From an uncultured Campylobacter sp. (GTDB lineage Bacteria > Campylobacterota > Campylobacteria > Campylobacterales > Campylobacteraceae), in the NCBI RefSeq assembly GCF_963518785.1, contig NZ_CAUQKJ010000010.1:1-64000 (forward strand): a stretch of 64,000 bases of DNA. The letters run 5' to 3'. Within the stretch, counting starts at the first letter, position 1; every line of letters begins with the position of its first letter. Below are positions 53,823 to 62,742 of the stretch, piece after piece. A program made the translations under genes and the position numbers. The notes beneath the pieces are model-generated. The model ran no database searches. It saw only the letters and a program-made list of their open reading frames with translations, and was not told the DNA's origin.

Positions 53823-54707
53823 ATGAGACAGACAACGATAGCTAAGAAAGTCCATAACGTCGGCATCGGGCTGCACAAAGGTGAGCCTATCAGACTTACG
53901 TTAGAGCCTTTAGAGGCAGGCAGTGGAATCGTATTTTATAGAAGTGATCTTGGCATTAGTTTTAAAGCCGAGCCGAAAAACGTCATAAATACGCAGATGG
54001 CAACCGTCGTAGGAAATGAGAAGGGCTTTATATCAACAATAGAGCATCTAATGAGCGCCATTAATGCCTATGGTATTGATAATATCCGTATCATCGTCGA
54101 TGCTAATGAAATTCCTGTGATGGACGGAAGTTCGGCGAGCTTTTGTATGCTTTTGGATGAAGCGGGAGTAAGAGAGCTTGACGCGAATAAAAAAGCCCTC
54201 ATCATCAAGCGAGCCGTAGAGATTCGTGAGGGCGATAAGCTCGTACGACTAAGTCCTAGCAAGAGCCCTAAATTTGATTATACAATTAAATTTAGCCATC
54301 CGCTCATCGGCACTCAGCATCATGTTTTTGAATTTAGTAAGAAAGCTTATCTTAAAGAAATTTCGCGAGCACGCACGTTTGGATTTTTAAAAGATGTGCA
54401 AGCGCTGCGCTCCATGGGATTGGCTCTAGGCGGCAGCTTAGAAAACGCCGTCGTAATCGATGAGAATAAAATTTTAAACCCCGAGGGCTTGCGCTTTGAA
54501 AACGAGTTCGTTCGCCATAAAATTTTAGACGCGATCGGCGATTTGGCACTGGTGGGTGCTCCGATTTTGGGCGATTATACAGCGTTTGCGGGAAGCCACG
54601 ATCTAAATCATAGACTAACTTTATCAGTTTTAGCCGATGCTAAAAATTTCGAGCTAGTAGATCTTACCGCCGAGGTTGTGCGCGAATATCAAAAAGTCTT
54701 TGCTTAA
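53823..54707 (+). CDS. lpxC: UDP-3-O-acyl-N-acetylglucosamine deacetylase
   Basis: 294 residues from ATG 53823 (GAGGATAG upstream; ATG 53793 overlaps the promoter box and is rejected). Zinc ligands in TIEHLMSAI and RHKILDAIGD, plus SFCMLLDEAG and RARTFGFLKD blocks. Committed step of lipid A synthesis. Confidence 0.95.
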   Translation: MRQTTIAKKVHNVGIGLHKGEPIRLTLEPLEAGSGIVFYRSDLGISFKAEPKNVINTQMATVVGNEKGFISTIEHLMSAINAYGIDNIRIIVDANEIPVMDGSSASFCMLLDEAGVRELDANKKALIIKRAVEIREGDKLVRLSPSKSPKFDYTIKFSHPLIGTQHHVFEFSKKAYLKEISRARTFGFLKDVQALRSMGLALGGSLENAVVIDENKILNPEGLRFENEFVRHKILDAIGDLALVGAPILGDYTAFAGSHDLNHRLTLSVLADAKNFELVDLTAEVVREYQKVFA

Positions 54708-54731
54708 GGCTGCAAAATCAAAGAGGTTGAA

Positions 54732-55169
54732 ATTCTAATTGCCGCTCTTAGCGCTCCATGCCTGCTCGGTGTGTATGAAAACGGCGCTAAGATAGCGGAA
54801 TTTGCAAGCGCCGAAGGCGAAAAAGCCGATAAATTTCTGATCTGCAAATTTAGTGAAATTCTAAAAACTTATAAAATCAAAGAGCTCATCTACGCAAACA
54901 CTCCCGGCAGCTTCATGGGTATGAAGGTGAGCTACGTGATCTTGCGCGCGCTTAGCATCGCTCTTGATGTGCCGCTGTACGCGATCAGCGGCTTTGAGCT
55001 AAGCGGCTTCGGGCCGATCAGAGCGAACAAAAACTTCAGCTACGTTTACGAGTGCGGCGAAATCAGGATGAAAAAATGTGCCCCCGCCGCGCTATCTTTG
55101 CCGCAGGATTTATCGGTTTTAAATAAAAGCGATGATATACTTCCAAATTACATCATAGAAGCGGTTTAG
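54732..55169 (+). CDS. TsaB-like tRNA threonylcarbamoyladenosine protein
   Basis: About 145 residues if it starts at ATT 54732, 132 if at GTG 54771. The in-frame extension ILIAALSAPCLLGVYENG looks like the first strand of the TsaB/glycoprotease fold, and AAGAGG stands 5 bases before the ATT. SNTPGSFMGMK-like block (ANTPGSFMGMKVSYVILRALSIAL) is the family's core. Short, lacks the C-terminal part. Supports t6A synthesis with TsaD/TsaE. Adjacent to thrB as in C. jejuni. Confidence 0.7.
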   Translation: MLIAALSAPCLLGVYENGAKIAEFASAEGEKADKFLICKFSEILKTYKIKELIYANTPGSFMGMKVSYVILRALSIALDVPLYAISGFELSGFGPIRANKNFSYVYECGEIRMKKCAPAALSLPQDLSVLNKSDDILPNYIIEAV

Positions 55170-55177
55170 GAGAGAGC

Positions 55178-56059
55178 TTGATTATAAGAATTCCTGCGAC
55201 GAGCGCAAATTTAGGCCCCGGTTTCGACGCGCTCGGCCTTAGCCTAGGGCTATTTAACGAAGTAGAGATTACCGAGCAGAAGTTTTTTTGCGTATCGCTT
55301 AGCGGCGAGGGTAGCGACAGAGCGTGGCTAAAAAAGGGCAACGCTTTTTTGAACATTTTCAATGAAATTTACAGAAAACTAGGCGGCGGGCAAGAGATAA
55401 ATTTTAAATTTGCTTTTCACAACAACATCCCGTTTTCGCGCGGGCTGGGCAGCAGCTCGGCCGTGATCGTAGGCGCTATCGCAAGCGCTTATAAAATTTG
55501 CGGTTTTGAAATCGATCGTGCTAAAATTTTAAACACGGCGCTGGAATATGAAAATCACCCTGATAATATCGCGCCCGCGACGCTCGGCGGCTTTGTCAGC
55601 AGCGTCGTGGACGGCAAGACGGTTCGCACGCAAAAATGCGAAATTTCGCAAGATCTGCAAGCGGTCGTCGTCATCCCCGATACGCCGATGCCTACGAACG
55701 AATCGCGCGGCAAGCTGCCTAAGAGCTTTTCGATCAAAGATTGCGTTAGCAACCTCTCGCATGCGGCGTTTCTGACCGCTTGTTTTATGCGGCGCGACTA
55801 CGACAGCTTGCGCTACGCCTGTATCGACAAGATGCACGAGCAGATGCGCATGGGCGTGCTTCCGCAGCTTTTTGGGGTGCGCGAGATCGCCTATGATAAT
55901 GGCGCGCTTATGAGCTCGCTCTCGGGAAGCGGCTCAAGCTTTTTAAATTTAGCCTACAGATCCGACGCTGCAAAGCTTAAAGCCTGCCTTAGCGAAAATT
56001 TTAAAAACTTCCGCGTCGAAATTTTAGATATCGACAACGGCGGCTTTAATATTGACTAA
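55178..56059 (+). CDS. thrB: Homoserine kinase
   Basis: 293 residues, GHMP kinase: ATSANLGPGFDALGL start, ATP loop PFSRGLGSSSAVIVGA (about residue 88), SGSGSSFLNLA. Phosphorylates homoserine in threonine synthesis. TTG start at 55178 after GGAGAGAG. Confidence 0.95.
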   Translation: MIIRIPATSANLGPGFDALGLSLGLFNEVEITEQKFFCVSLSGEGSDRAWLKKGNAFLNIFNEIYRKLGGGQEINFKFAFHNNIPFSRGLGSSSAVIVGAIASAYKICGFEIDRAKILNTALEYENHPDNIAPATLGGFVSSVVDGKTVRTQKCEISQDLQAVVVIPDTPMPTNESRGKLPKSFSIKDCVSNLSHAAFLTACFMRRDYDSLRYACIDKMHEQMRMGVLPQLFGVREIAYDNGALMSSLSGSGSSFLNLAYRSDAAKLKACLSENFKNFRVEILDIDNGGFNID

Positions 56060-56080
56060 GAAAAATAAAGATATAATCGC

Positions 56081-56308
56081 ATGAGCGAACCGATTAGGAT
56101 GTGCGTTATTTGCAAGGGGCGCTTCGCCAAGCGCGAACTCCACGCTTTTTTGCAAAATTTTAAAAATATAAGCTCAAACAGACAATTTTATATTTGCGAC
56201 GGTTGCATAAATCAAAAAGAGAAAATTTCAAAATATCTATCTAAATTTGCGTCTAGTGCAGATTTGGGACATATCAAGGAGAGGGTTTTAAATGGGTGTT
56301 CTGATTAA
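56081..56308 (+). CDS. YlxR (DUF448)-family RNA-binding protein
   Basis: 75 residues: RMCVICKGRFAKREL and YICDGCINQKEKISKYL, two CxxC/CxxC pairs. YlxR stands in nusA-infB operons in many bacteria; the Bacillus protein modulates RNase P. Start uncertain: ATG 56081 has no clear ribosome-binding site and a TATAAT (56072-56077) sits 3 bases before it. The gene ends inside the infB start. Confidence 0.85.
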   Translation: MSEPIRMCVICKGRFAKRELHAFLQNFKNISSNRQFYICDGCINQKEKISKYLSKFASSADLGHIKERVLNGCSD

Positions 56309-59000
56309 AGATATCGCGGATGAGCTTGGATACGCAAGCAAAGAGATAATCGAAAAAGCGCAGGAGATGGGCTTTAAAAAGGTAAAAACCGCGTCGAATA
56401 AAGTAAGCGAGGAAGAAGCTGCCGCTATTTACGATTATATTCAGACGGGAATTTTGCCGGGGAAAAAGTCAAAGCCCGCAAAGAAAAGCTCCGAAAAAGC
56501 GCAAGAGGACGAGAATAAGCCCGCTAAAAAACAGAGCGATACTAAAAAAACCGCTAAAAAAGAGAGCCCTAAAAAGACAGAAAGCTTAAAAGCTTCCGAA
56601 TCCAAAGAGCCCGCACAGAGCGCCAAAGAGCCTATCGATGAAAAAACTCAGGCGCAAGAGCCCGAGGCGAAAACCGAAAAATCTCAAAATCAAAAAGAAG
56701 AAATTTCCTCCGCCGCGCAGGAGAAAGAGAAGAAGCAAAACGCCGCTTCAAAGCCTGCTCCGGTGCAGATAAACAGCGGCGATAGTATAGCTAGCGAGAG
56801 CTTGCAAAAGCGCCGCGGCCTAGTCATTGTTAAAAAGAAGAAGGAAGTTCAAGCTCCGGCGGCACAAGATAGAACCGAGCCTAGGCGCGAAAAGATGAGC
56901 GCGAGCTTGGAGGCGATCTTTTCAAATGCCGAACTAAATTTGAAAAAGAAAAAGATCGAAAAGAAAAAAGCTCCCGCCGCAAAAAAAGAGGATGCCCTTA
57001 AAATTGACATCATTCCCGATCATGAGATGGCCGATATCGTCATTGAGGACGAGGACGTCGTGGTAATGCCAGATTTCACCGTCAAACCGATCCAAACCGA
57101 AAACCGCACCAAAAGTAAAAACCAACCTAATATTTATCGCGCCTCGCAGAATCAAATTTTCAGCAGTGAGGGCGGTATAAGTCGCGGCGGTCGCAAAAAG
57201 CATAAAAAAGCCCCTCGCGAGCAGGGTAGCGAAATCGTAAGCTCTGTAAATATCCCAAAAGAGATCCGCGTCTATGAGTTCGCCGATAAGATCAAAAAGC
57301 AGCCTAGCGAGATCATCGGCAAGTTATTTGCGCTTGGGATGATGACGACGAAAAACGACTTTTTGGACGAGGATGCGATAGAAATTTTAGCAAGCGAATT
57401 CGGTATCGAAGTAAATATCATCGATGAGGCGCAGGAGTTTGATTACATCAAGGCTTACGAGGACAGCGAAGGCGAAGAAAATTTAATCGCTAGAGCGCCC
57501 GTCATCACCATTATGGGACACGTCGATCACGGCAAAACGAGCCTGCTTGATTACATCCGAAACTCTCGCGTAGCAAGCGGCGAAGCGGGCGGCATCACGC
57601 AGCACGTAGGCGCGTATATGGTCGAGAAAAACGGCAGGAAGATCACCTTCATAGACACCCCTGGCCACGAGGCCTTTACTTCGATGAGAGCGCGCGGGGC
57701 CGAGGTTACCGATATCGTAATCATCGTAGTGGCCGCAGACGACGGCGTCAAGCCTCAGACTAAGGAGGCTATAGCGCACGCCAAGGCCGCAAACGTGCCG
57801 ATTATCATCGCGATAAATAAAATGGACAAACCCTCCGCAAATCCAGATCTCGTAAAAACGGGGCTTGCAGAGCTTGACATCATGCCTACCGAGTGGGGCG
57901 GCAGCTACGAGTTCGTGCCGATCTCCGCAAAGACGGGCGACGGAATCGAAAATTTATTAGAGATCGTGCTTTTGCAAGCCGATCTTTTGGAGCTTAAGGC
58001 CGATCCTAGCAAGCAGGCTAAGGCAACCATCATCGAAAGCTCCCTGCAGAAGGGGCGCGGCGCCGTTGCCACCGTCATCGTGCAAAACGGCACCCTGCAC
58101 GTCGGAGATACCGTCGTAGCGGGTATCGCATATGGCAAGGTGCGCGCGCTTAGCGACGATAAGGGCAGGGCGCTAAAGCAAATTTTACCGGGCGAATGCG
58201 GCGTCATCATAGGCCTTAGCGAGGTTCCGGGTGCGGGCGAGACGCTGATCGGCGTTTCAAGCGATAAAGAAGCGCGCGAGTACGCGAGTAAAATTTACGA
58301 GCATCAGCGCCAAAAAGAGCTTAGCAAATCGACCAAGGTCACCATCGACGAGCTAAGCGCCAAGATCGCCGAAGGCTCGCTAAAAAGCCTACCCGTGATT
58401 GTCAAAGCCGACGTCGCGGGCTCGCTGGAGGCTATCAAAGCAAGCCTTGAGAAGCTCCGCAACGACGAAGTCAAGGTCGATATCATCCACAGCGGCATCG
58501 GCGGTATCACGCAAAACGACATCGCTTTAGCAAGCGCTAGCGAAAACTGCGTGATCTTGGGCTTCAACGTCCGTCCTACGGGCGAGATCAAAGAGCTTGC
58601 CAAGGAGCGCGGCGCGCAGATTAAGACCTACAACGTCATCTACAATCTCATCGACGATATCAAGGCGCTTTTGAGCGGCCTTATGAGCCCGATCATCAGC
58701 GAGGAGGCCTTGGGTCAAGCCGAGATCCGCCAGGTCATCAACGTGCCTAAGATTGGGCAGATCGCGGGCTGCATGGTTACCGACGGGCTCATCGCTCGCG
58801 GCGCGAAGATCCGCGTCATCAGAGAGGGCGTCATCGTTTTCGAGGGCAACGTCAGCTCGCTCAAGCGCTTCAAAGACGACGCCAAGGAAGTCGCCAAGGG
58901 CTTCGAGTGCGGCGTAGGCATCGAGGGCTACGATGATATGCGCGTGGGCGATTTTATCGAAAGCTACAAGCAAAAAGAGGAGCAGGCTACGATCGACTAA
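56292..59000 (+). CDS. infB: Translation initiation factor IF-2
   Basis: 902 residues. IF2_N start, long charged Lys/Ala/Glu linker (about 55-250), second IF2_N-like part, then the GTPase (GHVDHGKTS at about 410, DTPGHEAF, NKMD) and two C-terminal beta-barrels. Brings initiator tRNA to the ribosome. Overlaps ylxR by 17 bases. Confidence 0.97.
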   Translation: MGVLIKDIADELGYASKEIIEKAQEMGFKKVKTASNKVSEEEAAAIYDYIQTGILPGKKSKPAKKSSEKAQEDENKPAKKQSDTKKTAKKESPKKTESLKASESKEPAQSAKEPIDEKTQAQEPEAKTEKSQNQKEEISSAAQEKEKKQNAASKPAPVQINSGDSIASESLQKRRGLVIVKKKKEVQAPAAQDRTEPRREKMSASLEAIFSNAELNLKKKKIEKKKAPAAKKEDALKIDIIPDHEMADIVIEDEDVVVMPDFTVKPIQTENRTKSKNQPNIYRASQNQIFSSEGGISRGGRKKHKKAPREQGSEIVSSVNIPKEIRVYEFADKIKKQPSEIIGKLFALGMMTTKNDFLDEDAIEILASEFGIEVNIIDEAQEFDYIKAYEDSEGEENLIARAPVITIMGHVDHGKTSLLDYIRNSRVASGEAGGITQHVGAYMVEKNGRKITFIDTPGHEAFTSMRARGAEVTDIVIIVVAADDGVKPQTKEAIAHAKAANVPIIIAINKMDKPSANPDLVKTGLAELDIMPTEWGGSYEFVPISAKTGDGIENLLEIVLLQADLLELKADPSKQAKATIIESSLQKGRGAVATVIVQNGTLHVGDTVVAGIAYGKVRALSDDKGRALKQILPGECGVIIGLSEVPGAGETLIGVSSDKEAREYASKIYEHQRQKELSKSTKVTIDELSAKIAEGSLKSLPVIVKADVAGSLEAIKASLEKLRNDEVKVDIIHSGIGGITQNDIALASASENCVILGFNVRPTGEIKELAKERGAQIKTYNVIYNLIDDIKALLSGLMSPIISEEALGQAEIRQVINVPKIGQIAGCMVTDGLIARGAKIRVIREGVIVFEGNVSSLKRFKDDAKEVAKGFECGVGIEGYDDMRVGDFIESYKQKEEQATID

Positions 59001-60127
59001 TGCTCGCGAAATCCGCGTGGCCATTCGCTTCGTTCGCACGGCTTGCGGCTAAATTTTAAGCCTTGATCGCGCCTTGAAATTTTATGCTCGCAAAATTTGG
59101 GCGTGAAATTTCGCCTTTTAAATTTAGCGGCGGAGCGTACGGGCAAGGTTTTAAATTTTGTCGGTTTCGCGCAAGGTGCTGCTGCATAGCGCTAGTTTTG
59201 AAATTTTAATGTTTAGATTTTTCTTGCAGCGCGTCTTTGCGATTAAATTTTATTTGACGCCGCTTGTTGATCGCGGATTTTCCGCGCGACTTAAATTTTA
59301 AATTTAATCGCAAAGTTGAAATTTTAAAGCGGCAAAATTTAGATCTCGCGCAGCATCGAAGCGCTTTTAAAATTTAAGATAAATTTCGAATTGGTGCAGT
59401 GCGGCAAAACAGCAGCGCGGAGAATAGCGCGGTACAGGCGGCGCAAAATGAGGCGGCAACGGCGTGCGGTGTCATTGCGGCGTTGCCAAAAGACGGCAGC
59501 GGATATCGTAAATAGCGACGCAGTAAGCGAGCGTAGCGCAAAGAGGGTGTCGCCGCGCGCTGTATTATTGCGGTGTCAAGACGGACAGCGCGGCGGTGAT
59601 ATAGCGCGCCGTGGCGAGCAGAATACGGCGTAGAATAGAACTGCGCCTTACGCGGAAATATTTTTGCGGTAGCGGCGTAATTACGCGACGAGCTTCCGTA
59701 TGCGAGCCATAAAATTCTTGCGCGATCTGCGTTTGAAATTTAAGCGCAAATCGCGCGGGCTAAAATTTAAAAACAAAATTTCAAAGCAGGGCTTGCGCCT
59801 TTTAAAATTTAAAAGCGAAATTTTAAAAAGTGCGGCGTCGTTTGCAATACCGGCGCGCAGCAAACCGCTCAGAATTTAAATAGATGCTCCGGCGCGACGC
59901 ACGCCGCGTCAAATTTAAATAGACCGCTTCGCCGCAGGACGGATATTTCACCGCGCCGAAGTGAAATAGAATTCCGCATCGCCATAAGATAGATGCGAAA
60001 TAAAATTCAGTGCCGCCGCAAGACGGACGCTCTGCTGCGACAAAGCAATAAAATTCCGTCATCGCAAGACGCAAAATAAAATTCCATCGCCGCGCAATCT
60101 GCGGCGATTTAAGATAGCGAGGTAAAG
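59001..60127. other. 1.1-kb non-coding spacer inside the infB-rbfA-rimP operon
   Basis: The genes are contiguous in relatives. The spacer has A/T words and GC-rich stretches. 59860-60080 is a run of degenerate repeats of an AAATAAAATTCC / GCCGCAAGACGG type unit. The longest open frames are arginine-rich and lack starts, so I call none. Confidence 0.5.
59860..60080. repeat. Degenerate tandem repeats before rbfA
   Basis: Four or five imperfect copies combining AAATAAAATTC-like and CGCCGCAAGACG-like halves, best between 59930 and 60080. Confidence 0.5.
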
Positions 60128-60493
60128 ATGAATCCGACCGAACTAAGAAGACTGCGCACGCAAAGCGTGCTAAAGCAACTCATCCCCGAAGCGCTCGCGA
60201 GCCTTGAGGACGAGCTTTTGCGCGGGCTGTGCGTCACCGACGTGGAGTGCAAGCGCGGGCGTTACGATGCGTTTGTGTATCTGGATAAAAACGCCTTCGA
60301 CGAGCGCGAGCAGGAATTCGTGCTCGAAAAGCTCGACCGCGTGGTGAGATATTTGCAAAACTTCTGCGCCGAGGCGGAGGGCTGGTACCGCTGCCCCGCA
60401 TTTCACTTCAAATTTGACGACCGCTTGGAGTATCAAAACAAAATGGACGATTTATTCGACAAAATAGAGGAGGATCTGCGCAAAAATGGTTGA
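60128..60493 (+). CDS. rbfA: 30S ribosome-binding factor RbfA
   Basis: 121 residues, KH-like fold. Starts MNPTELRRLRTQSVLKQLIPEALASL; R-x-R-x2-V and a C-terminal P-A-F-H-F-K-F-D-D are typical of Campylobacterota RbfA. Needed for 16S rRNA maturation at low temperature. AGGTAAAG precedes the ATG; overlaps rimP by 8 bases. Confidence 0.9.
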   Translation: MNPTELRRLRTQSVLKQLIPEALASLEDELLRGLCVTDVECKRGRYDAFVYLDKNAFDEREQEFVLEKLDRVVRYLQNFCAEAEGWYRCPAFHFKFDDRLEYQNKMDDLFDKIEEDLRKNG

Positions 60494-60905
60494 TTTAGAG
60501 GCTTTGGCGCGCGAGTGCGGCGTGCAGCTTTACGATGTGGAAACGGTGAGCGAAAACGGCAGAACGATCTATCGCATCAGCATCACGAAAGCGGGCGGCG
60601 TGGGCTTGGACGACTGCGAGCGGCTATCGCGGCTGCTTTCGCCGATTTTCGACGTGGAGCCGCCGCTTGAGGGTGAATGGACGCTGGAGGTCGGCTCGCC
60701 CGGGCTTGAGCGCAAGCTAAGCAAGCCGCAGCATTTCGCAAACTCCGTGGGCGAGCTGGTGCGCCTAAGCCGCGCGGACGGGCAGAAGCTATGCGGCGAG
60801 GTGCTTGGCTACGAAGGCGGCGTGCTTAGGCTGCGCACGGACGGCGGCGAGGTGAGCATGCGACTTGACGAGATCAAAAAGGCGCGAACCTACGTGCAGT
60901 GGTAG
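60486..60905 (+). CDS. rimP: Ribosome maturation factor RimP
   Basis: 139 residues. RIxI-TKAGGVGLDDCERLSRLLSPIFD and EVGSPGLERKLSKPQHF are the defining blocks; C-terminal SH3-like domain. Acts in 30S assembly with RbfA. Confidence 0.92.
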   Translation: MVDLEALARECGVQLYDVETVSENGRTIYRISITKAGGVGLDDCERLSRLLSPIFDVEPPLEGEWTLEVGSPGLERKLSKPQHFANSVGELVRLSRADGQKLCGEVLGYEGGVLRLRTDGGEVSMRLDEIKKARTYVQW

Positions 60906-61937
60906 CGGCGGAGCTTTAAAGCTCTGCGTGCAGGGCTTTGGGGTGTGGTGTTTTAGAAGCGTAGACTTAAATTTTAAGCTAAAGCGGCGAGGCTAATTTG
61001 GATTTGCCTTGCTTTTTGCGCGCTTTTAAGTATTGCGTCTATCGCGAGCGATGCACGGCTCGCGGCATCTTGCCTCGCTTTTTAATTTGGCGCGCGATAT
61101 TCGGTGCGGCTTTCAAAAACACATACCGCGCGCAAACCTTTCGCGTTGAGCTTGATCGTATCGCACGAAAGCATTTCTGCGTTGCAATTGTTCGCATGCG
61201 CACCGCGGCGAAACGCCGTTTCGCCAAGCTTTTTGCGCTTAGGTTTGCGATTGTCGGCATGCGGTACGAATGTGCGGGCTGCGGGTAGAGTGAAATTCGA
61301 TAAATATTAGCCTTTCGCGCGGACGTGCCCGCAGTACCGTCTTGTTGCGTCGCATGGGCACGCGAGCATGTTAAATTTTGGATTTTTTAAAAATTTGCCG
61401 CTGTCGGTCGCTCTTGATCTCTCGCGGCGCTCGGCGCAAAATTTTAAAATTCCGGCGCCGCTTGTTTGTTTTGAAATTTCAGATTACACCGACAAAAGAT
61501 AATTTTTACGCCACTGGGCGGTGCTTTGAAATTTAAAATCGCTCCGCTAAAAGGCAGATTTCTACGGCGATTGCTGCTGTGCAAATTTTTAATTCCCATG
61601 CCGCGCGTGCCGTTTTAGAATTTCATGATGCACCGTTAAAAGGTAAGTTTTGCATGATACTTGCGCGCCACTCTGGAATTTCACGGCATGTCGCTGGAAG
61701 CGGCTAAATTTTAAAATTTACGCGCTGTTTCGGCGCGGCAAAATTCCACGCTGAAATTTCGCCCGTAAATTTTTGATACAAAATTCCCGCGCCAAATTTC
61801 GCCTTAAAATTTTGCCCGCAGAATTTTAGGCAGTTAAATTTTATCGATAAATTTACGTTTTAAAATTCCACGAGCAGAGATTTGCGCGCCGCTTAGCGAA
61901 ATTTCGATTGCCGGCTGAGCGGCGCGGATGTTTGCGA
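60906..61937. other. Non-coding spacer
   Basis: About 1 kb of AAATTTTA words and GC blocks (CGCGC, GCGGC) after rimP. I find no gene with a believable start. Confidence 0.4.
60908..60927. repeat. Perfect palindrome after rimP
   Basis: GAGCTTTAAAGCTC at 60911-60924, extended with G-T and G-C pairs on each side. No loop and no U-run, so a weak terminator candidate at most. Confidence 0.3.
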
Positions 61938-62192
61938 CTATGAAGCGGAGATGCCGATCGTGGCTAGCAGTACGGGCGAGGTCATGAGCCCTACGATCGT
62001 AAGGATCCACGCTAATATCGCTATTACGAGCGAGGCTTGCTTTTTGACGGCTTGATAGGTCGCGGCGATCGCGCACAAAAACGCAAGCGGAACAAAGACG
62101 ATCCCTAGGAAAAAGATCCCTAAAATCGCGAAGACTATGGAGAGTATCCCAAGCACGTTTGATTGGGGTTGAACGGTCGGTTGTTCAGACAT
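61938..62192 (-). CDS. Small membrane protein, DUF4190-like
   Basis: 84 residues: short hydrophilic start (MSEQPTVQPQSN) and two membrane segments (VLGILSIVFAILGIFFLGIVFV..., SLVIAILAWILTIVGLM). The layout is that of DUF4190-type proteins. AAAGGATT precedes ATG 62192. A G15 tract directly upstream of its -10 box suggests switched expression. Function unknown. Confidence 0.65.
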   Translation of the reverse strand: MSEQPTVQPQSNVLGILSIVFAILGIFFLGIVFVPLAFLCAIAATYQAVKKQASLVIAILAWILTIVGLMTSPVLLATIGISAS

Positions 62193-62219
62193 TTTAATCC
62201 TTTGAAGAAAATTCGTGTA

Positions 62220-62225
62220 ATTCTA
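62220..62225 (-). promoter_or_regulatory. -10 box next to the G15 tract
   Basis: TAGAAT on the reverse strand, 27 bases before ATG 62192 and directly downstream of the G tract, so the tract fills the -35/-10 spacer. Confidence 0.5.
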
Positions 62226-62240
62226 CCCCCCCCCCCCCCC
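62226..62240. repeat. Homopolymer of 15 C (G15 on the reverse strand)
   Basis: Fifteen consecutive C. Long poly-G/C tracts are the usual phase-variation device in Campylobacter. Here it lies in a promoter spacer, not in a reading frame: the in-frame codon after it is TAG. Confidence 0.85.
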
Positions 62241-62559
62241 TGAATTTGAGCTGAAATTAAGCCGTGCCTTTTGGGACTGTATATTCACGCTCGATTGCGG
62301 TTCTGCCATGGCGCCTATTAAAATTTTACTTCGCAAAGCCCGCTTTTCCGCGCTATCGGCAGACGCTCTTTTACACGATAAGCGTAAATTTTTGTGCCGT
62401 CCGTGCACGAAACGGATGCCGCAAAATTTGCGATTTAGGATAAAATTCTAAAACCTGTGGTAAGATTTCGCAGTTTCGCTTCCGCGCGGAATTTCTCTCA
62501 GGCACATACGGCGCGCGGCTTGCAAGCTCTGATAATTTAGCGTTTAAAGCAAGCTCAAT

Positions 62560-62710
62560 GCCTTACAGATAGGCTAAAGCGCGAGGTCGGCGTCATCCAG
62601 CGCAGCGAGGAAGGGCGCAGGTGAGCTAGTCGGTTTGCGCCTGAGGGTGCAATCTGTTGCAAACAGATGCGATTGCTGGCTCGTCGCAAAATCGGCTAAG
62701 CAATCACGGT
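62560..62710 (+). ncRNA. Structured leader or RNA upstream of ribD
   Basis: Several perfect stems: GGCGCA/TGCGCC (62614-62619 with 62636-62641), ATCTGTT-gca-AACAGAT (62652-62668), and GATTGCT/AGCAATC (62671-62677 with 62699-62705). GCAATC at 62649-62654 could instead pair with GATTGC at 62671-62676, so the last two are mutually exclusive. It does not match the FMN, TPP, cobalamin, SRP or RNase P consensus I know. It ends about 35 bases before ribD. Confidence 0.4.
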
Positions 62711-62742
62711 TGAGCGGGATAATTTAAATTTTTGGATCTTTT

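Noticed and set aside
59391..59633. 80-codon Arg-rich frame in the infB-rbfA spacer
   Set aside because: No ribosome-binding site, composition as expected from GC-rich repeats; likely chance.
59860..60080. CRISPR-like array before rbfA
   Set aside because: Units are imperfect, spacers are not unique and of uneven length, and no cas gene is in the window.
60998..61310. Overlapping frames of 68-96 codons after rimP
   Set aside because: Both strands open by chance in a GC-rich patch; no conserved domain or start signal.
62223..62408. 61-codon reverse frame running into the G tract (ends in Gly run)
   Set aside because: Tested as a frame that the tract could fuse to the DUF4190-like gene: in that gene's frame a TAG stands directly after the tract, so no fusion is possible.
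62560..62710. FMN riboswitch, SRP RNA, RNase P RNA or tRNA in the ribD leader
   Set aside because: None of the defining consensus blocks of these RNAs is present; kept only as an unassigned structured element.
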